From positions 1,234,180-1,298,179 of the forward strand of contig NZ_WYEU01000002.1 of the NCBI RefSeq assembly GCF_015143595.1: DNA of 64,000 nt, given 5' to 3'. The stretch comes from Sneathiella sp. P13V-1. Its GTDB lineage: Bacteria; Pseudomonadota; Alphaproteobacteria; Sneathiellales; Sneathiellaceae. Below are positions 35,331 to 44,481 of this stretch, in pieces. A model generated the notes under the pieces. The model was not told the origin of the DNA. It saw nothing but the letters and a program-made list of their open reading frames with translations, and ran no database searches. The translations under genes were made by a program, and so were the position numbers. Every line of letters starts with the position of its first letter. The first letter of the stretch is position 1.

Positions 35331-36197
35331 ATGTCAATTGAAACGAGAGAAGCCAGACAACCTTGGATATTGTTGTCACCGGCTTTGACTTCCATATTGC
35401 TGCTCTTGATTGTGCCGCTGCTTTTTATCGTGGTTTATTCTTTCTGGCTGCGCACGGCAACGGGGGCGGATCAAGCTGGCTTTTATCTGGACAACTGGAT
35501 TGAAGTTCTAACTGATGGATTTTATCGGGATATCCTTCTGCAAACGTTGCGTATTGCATTGGTGACAACAATTTGTTGCGCGCTTATGGGATATCCCGCC
35601 GCCTACTTCATCGCCCGATCTAACGGAAACAAGGCGATCCTTCTCCTGATGCTGATGCTACCTTTCTGGATCAGCTACATTATTCGAACAATGTCGTGGA
35701 TCAATATTCTGGGTGTATCAGGTGCGCTAAACACCTTCCTGTTATCCATCGGTGTTATCAATGAACCATTGCAACTTCTCTATAACGAAGTGACCGTGGT
35801 TCTGGGCTTAGTGCATTTCTTGTTACCGTTCATGGTCCTCAATATCTATGTAAGTCTCGAGGATATAGATTTGAACCTTGAAGACGCTGCAGTCTCATTA
35901 GGGGCATCTCGCTGGCAAACATTCCTGGAAGTAACCTTGCCATTATCCTTACCGGGGCTTGCGGCTGGTGCGCTGCTTTGCTTTGTCTTGGGCGCAGGCA
36001 CATATATCACTCCGGTTATTTTGGGCGGACCACGTGATGCCATGTTCGCCAACCTCGTGTTCGAAGCCATCATCACCCAACTCGACTGGCCAATGGGATC
36101 TGTTCTGTCCCTTGTTCTGATTGCTGTTCTTGGATCCATCGTACTTGTTTACAACCGCTTCCTTGGCATGCGGCAACTGATGAAGGGGCTTGCATAA
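35331..36197 (+). CDS. potB: ABC transporter permease, spermidine/putrescine (PotB) type
   Basis: A 288-residue inner-membrane permease with six helices. The EAA loop, here EDAAVSLGASRWQTFLEVTLPLSLPG, is the contact for the ATPase. The N-terminal helix LLSPALTSILLLLIVPLLFIVVYSFWLRT is typical of PotB/PotH. An ATG 21 bp earlier is in frame, but the ATG at 35331 has GGGG at the right distance. It overlaps potC by one base (TAATG). It imports polyamine-like or related cationic compounds with the next three genes. Confidence 0.86.
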   Translation: MSIETREARQPWILLSPALTSILLLLIVPLLFIVVYSFWLRTATGADQAGFYLDNWIEVLTDGFYRDILLQTLRIALVTTICCALMGYPAAYFIARSNGNKAILLLMLMLPFWISYIIRTMSWINILGVSGALNTFLLSIGVINEPLQLLYNEVTVVLGLVHFLLPFMVLNIYVSLEDIDLNLEDAAVSLGASRWQTFLEVTLPLSLPGLAAGALLCFVLGAGTYITPVILGGPRDAMFANLVFEAIITQLDWPMGSVLSLVLIAVLGSIVLVYNRFLGMRQLMKGLA

Positions 36198-36982
36198 TGG
36201 GCTGGAATCTTGTTCGGTTTTGGACAGTACTTGTCTATATGTTCATGTTTTTACCGGTCGCCGTTGTTGTCCTGTTAAGTTTCAACGCAAATCAGTTCGG
36301 TAGCTTCCCAATTACCGGTTTTTCCTTCCGCTGGTTTATTGAACTTGCGGGCAATGACGCGATTATTCGGGCATTTAAAACCTCCCTGCTGCTCGGTGCT
36401 TTGACTGCAGTCATGTCAACGACCCTTGGTGTGCTCGCAAGCCTCGCTCTGGTTCGTTACAAGGTACCGGGCAGTAACATTATCAGCACATTGCTCATTG
36501 CACCGATCTTAGTGCCTGAGGTTGTTCTGGCCGTGGCTTTGTTACTGTTCCTGAACTTCCTTTCAGTTCACAAAAGTTTCTTCATGCTGCTTATGGGGCA
36601 TGTGATTTTTACACTGCCTTTTGTGGTTCTTGTCGTTCAAGCGCGTCTAATTGGCATTCGCCGTGATGTAGAAGAAGCGGCGATGAGCCTTGGCGCCACA
36701 CCCGTTCAAACCTTCTTCCAGATAACTTTGCCCTTGCTGGCCCCTGCGGTTTTTGCCGGAATGTTATTCGCTTTTACCATCAGCTTTGATGACATCACAG
36801 GCACATTGTTCTGGAAACCGGGCGGTGTTGAAACCGTTCCCACACAGATTTTCGCCATGCTCAGAAACTCCATTTCACCGGAGATCAATGCACTTGGCTC
36901 AGTCATGATCTTTTTCACCGTCGGTGTACCCCTTCTGGGGGCAGCCATCGCCCGGCGGCTTGCAAATAAACAAAGTCGCTAG
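36197..36982 (+). CDS. potC: ABC transporter permease, PotC type
   Basis: A 261-residue partner permease of the PotB-like protein. EAA loop: EEAAMSLGATPVQTFFQITLPLLAPAVFAG. About six membrane segments. It is coupled by a TAATG junction to the upstream permease and is followed 39 bp later by the binding protein. Confidence 0.88.
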   Translation: MGWNLVRFWTVLVYMFMFLPVAVVVLLSFNANQFGSFPITGFSFRWFIELAGNDAIIRAFKTSLLLGALTAVMSTTLGVLASLALVRYKVPGSNIISTLLIAPILVPEVVLAVALLLFLNFLSVHKSFFMLLMGHVIFTLPFVVLVVQARLIGIRRDVEEAAMSLGATPVQTFFQITLPLLAPAVFAGMLFAFTISFDDITGTLFWKPGGVETVPTQIFAMLRNSISPEINALGSVMIFFTVGVPLLGAAIARRLANKQSR

Positions 36983-37021
36983 ACGGCGCAGATGGCAAAC
37001 ACCTAACAGAGGAGAGACACA

Positions 37022-38161
37022 ATGGATAATTCAAAACGTTATGAGCGATTGCTCGAGAGATACAAAAACGGTGATCTGGATCGCCGTAAATTCCTTGGCT
37101 TAATCGGTGCCGCTGGCCTTGCATATGGCTTACACACTCCATTTTCTAAATCCGCACTGGCAGCGGCTAAAGAAGTCCGCTTTGATGGTTGGGGCGGCGT
37201 TGTTTCAGAAGCGTTCCGCAAACACGCATTTGATCCCTACACAAAGAAAACCAGCATTAAGGTTGTCGATGGCACCTTCGGTAGCGGCGATGAATATCTC
37301 TCCCGCGTAAAGGCCAGCCAAAACGGCGAATATAACATCGCTCACCTTTCCGGTGTCTTCGATTACGCGCGTTATCACGGACTTGGCCTAACATCAGAAT
37401 TGAACGAAGCCAACATTCCAAACCTGAAATATGTCATTCCAAAACTGGCAGACGTATTCCGCGGCATCACCAATGGCAAATTATCTTGTGTGCCATATGA
37501 CTACGGCACCACAGGCCTCGCCTATAACCGTAAATACATCACTGACGATGAAATGAAGGAAAAAGGCGCGAATATTCTGCTTGAAAAGCGCCTGAAAGGT
37601 AAGATCGGCGGCTGGGGTGACTGGCGTACGCGCATCTGGTACGCGTCCCTGCAAACAGGACAAGATCCGAATGGCGCAAAAGACATGGACGCCATTTGGG
37701 ACACACTTCGGACACACCGTGATCTCCTTCTGAAATACTGGGGCTCCGGTGCAGAATTAATGAGCCTTCTGGCAGAAGAAGAAATCTACGTCACAGAAGC
37801 CTGGTCAGGCCGCGTATTTGCGCTGCAAGAGCAGGGTCATGACATTGGATACATGGATCCACCAAACGGGTTTGGATGGCAGGAATGTCTGTTCGTCATC
37901 AAAGGCTCCCCAATGGAAGCTTGCGAGGAACTTCTGAACTTCATGCTGGCTCCGGCAACTTCCATTGCTGTTGCGGAAGGTCAGAATTATCCACCTGCGC
38001 TGGATCCAACGAAAGTCGATCTGGGCAAGAAAATCCCAACGCTTCCTGCGTTCGACCCGAAAGGCACTTTGGAAGGTCTTACATTTGCTGATCCACAATA
38101 CTGGAACTCCAACGAGCAGGAATGGTCCAAGAAATTCGGCCGTATCCAGAAGGGTTACTAA
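37022..38161 (+). CDS. potD: Tat-exported polyamine-type ABC solute-binding protein
   Basis: A 379-residue extracytoplasmic binding protein of the PotD/PotF group. The leader is long and carries a twin-arginine motif, DRRKFLGLIGAAGLAYG (residues 20-36), so it is probably exported folded. The mature part begins near KEVRFDGWGGVVSEAF and ends with DPQYWNSNEQEWSKKFGRIQKGY. Aromatic and acidic contacts (GEYNIAHLSG, YDYGTTGLAYN, TEAWSGR) suit a cationic ligand. RBS GGAGAGACACA precedes the ATG. Ligand not proven. Confidence 0.86.
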   Translation: MDNSKRYERLLERYKNGDLDRRKFLGLIGAAGLAYGLHTPFSKSALAAAKEVRFDGWGGVVSEAFRKHAFDPYTKKTSIKVVDGTFGSGDEYLSRVKASQNGEYNIAHLSGVFDYARYHGLGLTSELNEANIPNLKYVIPKLADVFRGITNGKLSCVPYDYGTTGLAYNRKYITDDEMKEKGANILLEKRLKGKIGGWGDWRTRIWYASLQTGQDPNGAKDMDAIWDTLRTHRDLLLKYWGSGAELMSLLAEEEIYVTEAWSGRVFALQEQGHDIGYMDPPNGFGWQECLFVIKGSPMEACEELLNFMLAPATSIAVAEGQNYPPALDPTKVDLGKKIPTLPAFDPKGTLEGLTFADPQYWNSNEQEWSKKFGRIQKGY

Positions 38162-38170
38162 CTCCTCTTG

Positions 38171-38194
38171 CCCTCGCCGCACTGGCGGCGGGGG
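38171..38194 (+). promoter_or_regulatory. Intra-operon hairpin after the binding-protein gene
   Basis: Ten-base GC-rich stem (CCCTCGCCGC/GCGGCGGGGG, one mismatch, 4-base loop) in the 62-bp gap between potD- and potA-like genes, followed by only GTTT. It is more likely a 3'-protecting or partial attenuating structure than a full terminator. Confidence 0.6.
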
Positions 38195-38223
38195 TTTCCG
38201 ACCCACGTTGAAAGGGATCTTTC

Positions 38224-39306
38224 GTGAGCGCTGTTAAACTACAAAATATTGAAAAAAAGTTCGGTGATTTTACCGCTGTTCACCCAATGTCATTGGATAT
38301 GCCCGAAGGGAGTTTCGTGACTTTTCTAGGCCCCTCAGGGTGCGGAAAGACAACGACCCTTCGAATGATTGCAGGGCTTCTGGATCCTTCAGGTGGTGAT
38401 ATCTTTGTAGGGGATCGACAAATCAATGACGTCCCAATCCACAAGCGTAATCTCGGAATTGTTTTTCAAAACTACGCCTTGTTTCCCCATAAAACGGTAG
38501 CAGATAACGTTGCTTTCGGCCTGAAGCACCGAAATGTCCCTAAAGAAGAGAGAGAACGCCGAGTACAGGAAGTCTTGGAGCTTGTTCAACTCCCTCACCT
38601 CGCGAAAAGCTACCCAACACAGTTATCTGGTGGACAACAGCAGCGTATCGCGCTGGCCCGCGCCATTGTGATTGAACCTGATGTTTTGCTTCTTGATGAA
38701 CCCCTCTCTGCGCTTGATGCCAATTTGCGCGAAGACATGCGGGTGGAATTGAAGCGCATTCAGGAGCAAATCGGTATCACCACCGTATTTGTGACACATG
38801 ACCAATCTGAAGCACTGGCGATGTCAGATATTCTTGTTGTCATGTCCAACGGCAGAGTGGAACAAGTTGGTGATCCAAAAGAGATTTACTCCAACCCAAC
38901 AAGCCGCTTTGTTGCCGACTTTCTGGGAACATCCAATATTTTGGAAGCCAGCCAAGTTATGAGAGAGGGCCAGTATGGCCTTGAAGCTGACGCTGTTGGT
39001 TTTGTTCCAATGCCAGACACCCAACTTTCCAAACTAGCAGGGTTCAATACAGCCTATTTGGTCATTCGAGCTGAGAAGATGGAACTTCTCGAAAAAGAAA
39101 CCCCTCCTGATACACGGCAATCCTTGGAGGGGACTGTAGAAGCCGTTGATTATCAAGGTCAACTGGTGCGCTATTTCGTTGACGTTGCCGGCACAAAATT
39201 TCAAGTCCTCAATATGTTAAGCGGCAACACTGCTTTCGATGAAGGTGATCAGGTTTCAGTTCGCTTTCACGCAAATGATTGTGTCGCTATTGGAGAAAAC
39301 AACTAA
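38224..39306 (+). CDS. potA: ABC transporter ATPase, PotA type
   Basis: A 360-residue ATPase. Walker A GPSGCGKTT (residues about 38-46), Q-loop FQNYALFPH, signature LSGGQQQRIALARA, Walker B DVLLLDEPLSALD and the switch VTHDQSEALAMSD are complete; a TOBE-type C-terminal domain covers about 280-355. The GTG start has AAAGGGA in front. It energises the two permeases upstream and overlaps the aminotransferase start by 1 base. Confidence 0.92.
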   Translation: MSAVKLQNIEKKFGDFTAVHPMSLDMPEGSFVTFLGPSGCGKTTTLRMIAGLLDPSGGDIFVGDRQINDVPIHKRNLGIVFQNYALFPHKTVADNVAFGLKHRNVPKEERERRVQEVLELVQLPHLAKSYPTQLSGGQQQRIALARAIVIEPDVLLLDEPLSALDANLREDMRVELKRIQEQIGITTVFVTHDQSEALAMSDILVVMSNGRVEQVGDPKEIYSNPTSRFVADFLGTSNILEASQVMREGQYGLEADAVGFVPMPDTQLSKLAGFNTAYLVIRAEKMELLEKETPPDTRQSLEGTVEAVDYQGQLVRYFVDVAGTKFQVLNMLSGNTAFDEGDQVSVRFHANDCVAIGENN

Positions 39307-40649
39307 TGGTCAGTCATCTGTTTTACCAGACAGGTACAAAACGCCCCACATTGGCAGAAGCACGAGGTATTTATATGTGGGACGTGGATGGCCGCCGTTA
39401 TCTGGATGGCTCGTCAGGCGCAATGGTTTGTAATATTGGGCACTCCAACCCCAATGTTCTGGACGCAATGCGGCGTCAAATGGAGAAATCCACATTTGGC
39501 TACAGACTTCATTTCGAAACAGAACCCTCTGAGCAACTTGCCGCCAAGGTAGCTGGTCACGCGCCTAAAGGACTTGAAAAGGTGTTTTTTGTCTCAGGTG
39601 GCTCCGAAGCTGTTGAAAGTGCGATTAAGATTGCACGGCAATATGCTGTTGTCACCGGGCAAGAGAAACGCTGGAAAGTGATCTCCCGTCTCCCCAGTTA
39701 TCACGGATGTACACTGGGTGCGTTGGCGCTTACGGGGTATGCGCCATTGACGGATCCTTTTATGCCCATGTTCCGGAATATGCCAAAAATCCAGGCGCCA
39801 ACGGCCTATCTGGATGGTTTGGATATGCATGATCCAGCCACAGGGCTTCACTATGCAAACCTTCTGGAAGCCAAAATTCTGGAAGAAGGGCCAGAAAGCA
39901 TTCTTGCCTTCATTGTGGAACCTGTTGGGGGTGCCTCCACTGGCGCGCTCGTCCCACCAAAAGGGTATATGGAGCGTATTCGCGAAATCTGCGATCAGTA
40001 CGGTATTCTGCTTATCTATGATGAAGTGATGACAGGTGGCGGTCGGACTGGAAAGTTCTTTGCTGTCGATCATTGGGAAGCCCGCCCTGATATCATTACT
40101 TTTTCAAAAGGCTTCGCCGCAGGATATTCTCCGCTTGGGGCAATGATTGTGGACGAGCCGATTGTTGATGCCGTCATCCAAAGTGGTGGCTTTCTTCATG
40201 GCTTCACCTATGCAGGCAATCCCCTTGCCTGTTCTGCAGGTGTCGCCGTTTTGGAAGAAATCGAAGCTCAGAACATGGTGTCCAATGCTGCCCAGATGGG
40301 GGATGTCCTGAAATCGGAACTTACCAGACTGATGGACAGATATCCCTTTATCGGTGATGTCCGCGGCCAGGGGCTGTTACTCGCCTTTGAAATGGTGAGC
40401 GACCGAGGCACCATGGCACCTCTCCCCAAAGAGCATAACGCCTATCTCAGGCTGGTGGATATTGCCTATGCGAACGGCTTGATCATCTATTCAAGACGCA
40501 CACGCAACGGGCTAGAAGGTGATCATTTTCTGGTCTGTCCCCCTATGATCATCAACCGCGAACAAATCGGCCAGATCATAGACATGCTTTCCGCCTCCCT
40601 TGATCAGTTTGCAGCCGAGTTCAACCTGCCGATCGAACATAACAAATAA
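39306..40649 (+). CDS. Class III PLP aminotransferase
   Basis: A 447-residue omega-aminotransferase. The PLP lysine is Lys268 in DIITFSKGFAAGYSPLGAM; other marks are FVSGGSEAVESAIKIARQ, PSYHGCTLGAL and LLIYDEVMTGGGRTGKFF. The ATG at 39306 shares one base with the transporter stop; a frame 27 bp longer is a read-back. Members transfer an omega- or beta-amino group to pyruvate or 2-oxoglutarate. In this operon it would oxidise the terminal amine of the imported compound to an aldehyde or keto group, upstream of the beta-keto acid cleavage enzyme. Confidence 0.9.
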   Translation: MVSHLFYQTGTKRPTLAEARGIYMWDVDGRRYLDGSSGAMVCNIGHSNPNVLDAMRRQMEKSTFGYRLHFETEPSEQLAAKVAGHAPKGLEKVFFVSGGSEAVESAIKIARQYAVVTGQEKRWKVISRLPSYHGCTLGALALTGYAPLTDPFMPMFRNMPKIQAPTAYLDGLDMHDPATGLHYANLLEAKILEEGPESILAFIVEPVGGASTGALVPPKGYMERIREICDQYGILLIYDEVMTGGGRTGKFFAVDHWEARPDIITFSKGFAAGYSPLGAMIVDEPIVDAVIQSGGFLHGFTYAGNPLACSAGVAVLEEIEAQNMVSNAAQMGDVLKSELTRLMDRYPFIGDVRGQGLLLAFEMVSDRGTMAPLPKEHNAYLRLVDIAYANGLIIYSRRTRNGLEGDHFLVCPPMIINREQIGQIIDMLSASLDQFAAEFNLPIEHNK

Positions 40650-40660
40650 CGAGATCCCCC

Positions 40661-41587
40661 ATGAGCAAAATCATTATCACCTGCGCGGTGACCGGCTCCA
40701 TTCACACGCCCTCTATGTCTGACAATCTACCCATTTCAGGTGAAGAAATTGCCCGTCATTCCATTGACGCGGCAGAGGCTGGGGCAGCCATTATTCACCT
40801 TCATGCGCGCGATCCAGAAAGTGGCCGCCCCTCCTCCTCATCCGAGCATTTCATGGCCTTCCTGCCTGAGATTAACAAACGATCAGATGCTGTTATTAAT
40901 ATCTCAACTGGCGGCAGCGCATTGATGCCATTGGAAGAGCGACTGGCGGCCCCCTTTATTGTGGAGCCTGAAATGTGTTCTCTAAATATGGGAACAATGA
41001 ATTTCGCTCTGTATCCTCTTGCAGAACGAATTACAGATTGGAAACATAATTGGGAAAAACCGTTTCTGGATAACTCTGACGATCTGGTTTTTAAAAACAC
41101 CCCCCGGGATATTGCTTATGTTCTTGACCAGATGGGACAGCAGCGCGGTGCCCGGTTCGAATTTGAATGCTACGATGTCGGTCATCTCTACATGCTACGC
41201 CACTTTGTGGACCGGGGACTGGTTCAAAAGCCACTGTTTATCCAATACGTCTTTGGTGTATTGGGTGGGATTGGTGCTGATCCAGAAAATCTAATTCATA
41301 TGAAACGTATCTCGGACAAATTGTTCGGGGACGATTATGAGTTTTCTGTCCTTGCCGCCGGCCGCCATCAAATCCCGCTTGCGACCATGGCCGCCACAAT
41401 GGGGGGGCATGTGCGCGTTGGCCTTGAGGATAATCTGTATATCGACAAGGGAAAACTGGCCCAGTCCAACGCTGAACAGGTTACCAAGATCAGAAAAATC
41501 GTCGAAGAGCTGGGACGCGTCGTCGCCACCCCTGCTGAAGCCCGTGATATGCTGTCTCTAAAAGGCGCTGAAAACACGAGGTTTTAA
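40661..41587 (+). CDS. Beta-keto acid cleavage enzyme (BKACE/Kce family)
   Basis: A 308-residue TIM-barrel zinc enzyme, formerly DUF849. Zinc ligands His46 and His48 in IIHLHARDPESGRPSS and the Glu of HVRVGLEDNLY are seen; SVLAAGRHQIPLATMAATMGG is the other family block. BKACE enzymes condense a beta-keto acid with acetyl-CoA to give acetoacetate and an acyl-CoA; the founding member cuts 3-keto-5-aminohexanoate in lysine fermentation. Here it sits after an omega-aminotransferase and shares one base with the GNAT gene. The beta-keto substrate is not known. Confidence 0.9.
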   Translation: MSKIIITCAVTGSIHTPSMSDNLPISGEEIARHSIDAAEAGAAIIHLHARDPESGRPSSSSEHFMAFLPEINKRSDAVINISTGGSALMPLEERLAAPFIVEPEMCSLNMGTMNFALYPLAERITDWKHNWEKPFLDNSDDLVFKNTPRDIAYVLDQMGQQRGARFEFECYDVGHLYMLRHFVDRGLVQKPLFIQYVFGVLGGIGADPENLIHMKRISDKLFGDDYEFSVLAAGRHQIPLATMAATMGGHVRVGLEDNLYIDKGKLAQSNAEQVTKIRKIVEELGRVVATPAEARDMLSLKGAENTRF

Positions 41588-42063
41588 TGACTGACATACA
41601 GATCCGGCGGGCGGAGAAAGCAGATATCCCGTCTGTAAATAACGCCCTTCGTCAACTCTCCGAGCATATGAATGATCCGCACCCGATAACTGATCAAACC
41701 TTGTTTGAAGCTGTGTTTGACGGACAAGGGGCGGCACTAATTCTGATTGCAGAGACAGACGGACAATTAGTGGGCCTCACAATGTTCTCTCCATATGTTT
41801 CAACAACGTTGGGCGGTATCGGGATCTATATCTCTGACCTCTGGGTTTCCCCCTCAATGAGAGGGAAGGGTCTTGGCCCAAAACTTATGCATGAAGCGAT
41901 AAAACAATTCTCTGTTCCGGTTAGACGCATCAAACTTGAAGTCTATCAGGACAATCCGGACGCCCGGGAAACCTACATACGCCTCGGCTTCAAACCCGGG
42001 GAACGCTCAGAAAGCCTGTCACTTGCAGAAAGTGATTTTGATAACATCCGAGGAAAATCATGA
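41587..42063 (+). CDS. GNAT-family N-acetyltransferase
   Basis: A 158-residue acetyltransferase. Acetyl-CoA motif A is SDLWVSPSMRGKGLGPKLMHEA; the C-terminal VYQDNPDARETYIRLGFKPGERSE is motif B-like. It starts in a TAATG junction with the BKACE gene and ends in a 4-base overlap with the deacetylase. The pairing of an acetyl-adding and an acetyl-removing enzyme in one operon suggests an acetyl-protected intermediate, for example an amine shielded during oxidation. Substrate unknown. Confidence 0.86.
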   Translation: MTDIQIRRAEKADIPSVNNALRQLSEHMNDPHPITDQTLFEAVFDGQGAALILIAETDGQLVGLTMFSPYVSTTLGGIGIYISDLWVSPSMRGKGLGPKLMHEAIKQFSVPVRRIKLEVYQDNPDARETYIRLGFKPGERSESLSLAESDFDNIRGKS

Positions 42064-43082
42064 AAGCGGTATTTGACGAACGCCAATGGAAACACGACCC
42101 GCAGAATTTTATGGCAAACGGCCAGTCACTGCGTAATCCGGAGCAACCAGAGCGTATTCGTATTCTAAAAGAAGGCGCCTTGCGCGCGGGTGCTGAATTT
42201 CTGGAACCGGAAGATCATGGAAGCGCTCCCATTTCTGCGGTTCATACACCTGAATATCTGACATTTCTGGAGAATATCTATACTCGGTGGAAGCGGATTG
42301 AGGGCTCATCTGACGAAGTTATTCCAAATATTCACCCTGATAACCGAGGGGCTAATTATCCCAAATCTGCTGTTGGCCAAGCTGGATACCATCAGGCTGA
42401 TACGGCATGTCCTATTGCAGAAGGCACCTGGGAAGCGGCCTATTGGTCTGCGCAGTCCGCTCTTACAGGGGCAGACCTCGTCATGGGTGGTGAGAGCGCA
42501 GTCTATTCCCTCTCTCGTCCTCCGGGACATCACGCATTTGCAGATATGGCCGGTGGCTTTTGCTTTCTCAACAACTCTGCCATTGCAGCAGAATACTTTC
42601 GGGCCAAAGGTTTAAAGCCCGTCGTGCTTGACGTGGATGTGCATCATGGAAATGGCACTCAGGGTATTTTTTACAAACGCAATGATGTGCTGACGATCTC
42701 CCTGCACGCCGATCCGGACCGGTTCTACCCTTTCTTCTGGGGTGGTGCACAGGAACGGGGGGAAGGACTTGGTGAAGGATATAACCTCAACCTGCCATTA
42801 CCACGTGGAACCGGAGACGATGAGTATCTGGTGACGCTTCAAACCGCTTTTAACCGTATCAAATCCTTTGGGGCAAACGTTCTGGTTGTCGCGCTGGGTC
42901 TGGATTCCCACGAAAATGACCCCTTGCAGGGCTTATCCATCACAACCCCCGGATTTGCGCGGCTCGGAGAGGCAATCTCCAAACTTGGGCTACCGACCCT
43001 GCTGGTTCAGGAAGGCGGATATCTGTCTGAGGATCTTGGATACAACATCCAAAACTTCCTGAAAGGTTTTGAAGGCGGATGA
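42060..43082 (+). CDS. Acetylpolyamine amidohydrolase-like deacetylase (histone deacetylase family)
   Basis: A 340-residue zinc amidohydrolase. The metal site DVDVHHGNGT (Asp193, His195) and Asp282 match the acetylpolyamine amidohydrolase of Mycoplana, which is 341 residues long, with a constant offset of two. The active-site pair is His157-His158 in RPPGHHAF, and GGYLSED supplies the tyrosine. It removes the acetyl group from acetyl-putrescine or similar. Four-base overlaps on both sides bind it into translation with the acetyltransferase and the flavin oxidase. Confidence 0.92.
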   Translation: MKAVFDERQWKHDPQNFMANGQSLRNPEQPERIRILKEGALRAGAEFLEPEDHGSAPISAVHTPEYLTFLENIYTRWKRIEGSSDEVIPNIHPDNRGANYPKSAVGQAGYHQADTACPIAEGTWEAAYWSAQSALTGADLVMGGESAVYSLSRPPGHHAFADMAGGFCFLNNSAIAAEYFRAKGLKPVVLDVDVHHGNGTQGIFYKRNDVLTISLHADPDRFYPFFWGGAQERGEGLGEGYNLNLPLPRGTGDDEYLVTLQTAFNRIKSFGANVLVVALGLDSHENDPLQGLSITTPGFARLGEAISKLGLPTLLVQEGGYLSEDLGYNIQNFLKGFEGG

Positions 43083-44182
43083 GTACAGCTGCGGATGTTA
43101 TTGTCATCGGCGGCGGAATGGCCGGTATTAGTGCTGCGGCCGAGATCGCGTTGGATGCCAAGGTTATCGTACTTGAGGCCGAAAAAACCATTGGCTATCA
43201 CGCGTCTGGACGCACTGCCGCCATATTCATCCGCAACTACGGCAATGATACTCTTCGTGCCTTAAACGCTATTTCAGAAGATTTTTTCTTGAACCCTGAA
43301 GGGGTCGCTGAAACCTCTCTCCTCACACCGCGCGGGCAGCTTATATTCGCTCATGAAAGTGAACTTAATGCTCTCAATACGTATCTACAAGGGGCGGAAG
43401 GAATGGAGGTTCTAACGTCAAAAGAAGCAGGTGAGTTGGTTCCTATCCTCAAAACCGATCTGATTGTCAAAGCTGCCTACGAAAAAACAGCCCAAGACAT
43501 TGATGTTGATCGCATGTTGCAAGGTTACCAGAGGCTCTTAAAATCAAGACAAGGAACCGTTATTACAGGCGCACCTGTAACAGAGATGAAGCATGAAGCT
43601 GGCGCCTGGTACATCGAAGCAGGCGGGGAACATTATCAGGCGAACGTTATCGTAAATGCGGCTGGGGCTTGGGTAGATGAAATCGCCAACAAAGCCAACG
43701 TGCCCCCTGTAGGGGCAAATCCCCTACGTCGATCCGCCGCCATCCTGCCACGGCCTGAAATCGATGGCTTCGATAAATGGCCCTTATTTGTAAGCGCATC
43801 TGAAAGCTTCTACGCCAAACCGGAGGCGGGGACCTTGATGGTCTCACCTGCGGATGAAGACTCCGTCGAACCCCACGATGCCTGGCCCGATGACATGGTT
43901 CTTGCGGAGGGCCTCTACCGCTTCGAAGAGGCCACTACGATGGATGTCACCCGATTGGAACATAGCTGGGCCGGTCTACGTACATTTGTGCAAGACAAGA
44001 CGCCTGTTGTCGGATATGCCCCTGATGCGGAAGGCTTCTTCTGGCTCGCCGGACAAGGCGGCTACGGCATCCAAACCGCCCCTGCTCTCTCCAAACTGAC
44101 GGCAGATTTAATTGCTGGTCGGAAACCCAAAATTGAAGCAGATGTACTGGCCGCTTTGGCACCTGAGAGATTATTTAGGTAA
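43079..44182 (+). CDS. FAD-dependent amine/amino-acid oxidoreductase (DAO family)
   Basis: A 367-residue flavoprotein of the DadA/glycine-oxidase group. The Rossmann start is ADVIVIGGGMAGISAAAEI (residues 6-24) with VIVLEAE next; the C-terminal FAD clamp FFWLAGQGGYGIQTAPALSKLTADLI closes the fold. It is the last gene of the operon, overlapping the deacetylase by 4 bases. Likely role: oxidation of a primary or secondary amine (putrescine-like or N-alkyl amino acid) after deacetylation. No dedicated cytochrome partner is adjacent. Confidence 0.88.
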   Translation: MSTAADVIVIGGGMAGISAAAEIALDAKVIVLEAEKTIGYHASGRTAAIFIRNYGNDTLRALNAISEDFFLNPEGVAETSLLTPRGQLIFAHESELNALNTYLQGAEGMEVLTSKEAGELVPILKTDLIVKAAYEKTAQDIDVDRMLQGYQRLLKSRQGTVITGAPVTEMKHEAGAWYIEAGGEHYQANVIVNAAGAWVDEIANKANVPPVGANPLRRSAAILPRPEIDGFDKWPLFVSASESFYAKPEAGTLMVSPADEDSVEPHDAWPDDMVLAEGLYRFEEATTMDVTRLEHSWAGLRTFVQDKTPVVGYAPDAEGFFWLAGQGGYGIQTAPALSKLTADLIAGRKPKIEADVLAALAPERLFR

Positions 44183-44481
44183 CTTTTGTTTCTTCGAGCA
44201 GATCATAGGGATCACTTCATAATTTATACAGCTAATAAAATAGGGCCCGCCGCAAGGTAATTTTATGTTGGTTGCGTAGGCCCTCGATCGTATACCCAAC
44301 AGCCATTTTTGTACAAACTTGCCTACTGTCTAGAGCACTTTTAAATTATTTTTGATTCAACCAAATAATCTCTCAATAACTCCGGAAGAAGTTTGAAGCA
44401 TCACCTAAAGATTTTCTTTCCCTGATTGTATTTACTTAAATTTATTCTTTTTAAAACTATTCAATCAACGCTATCCTAACT
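44183..44481. repeat. Gene-free gap with a diverged hairpin/tRNA-tail repeat
   Basis: 299 bp, no gene. At 44242-44284 it has AGGGCCCGCC, then TTGGTTGCG and GGCCCTCG, in the same order as in the 129-bp repeats (hairpin arm, TTGGTTGCG, continuing). This is a weak, eroded relative; apart from that I see nothing. Confidence 0.4.
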
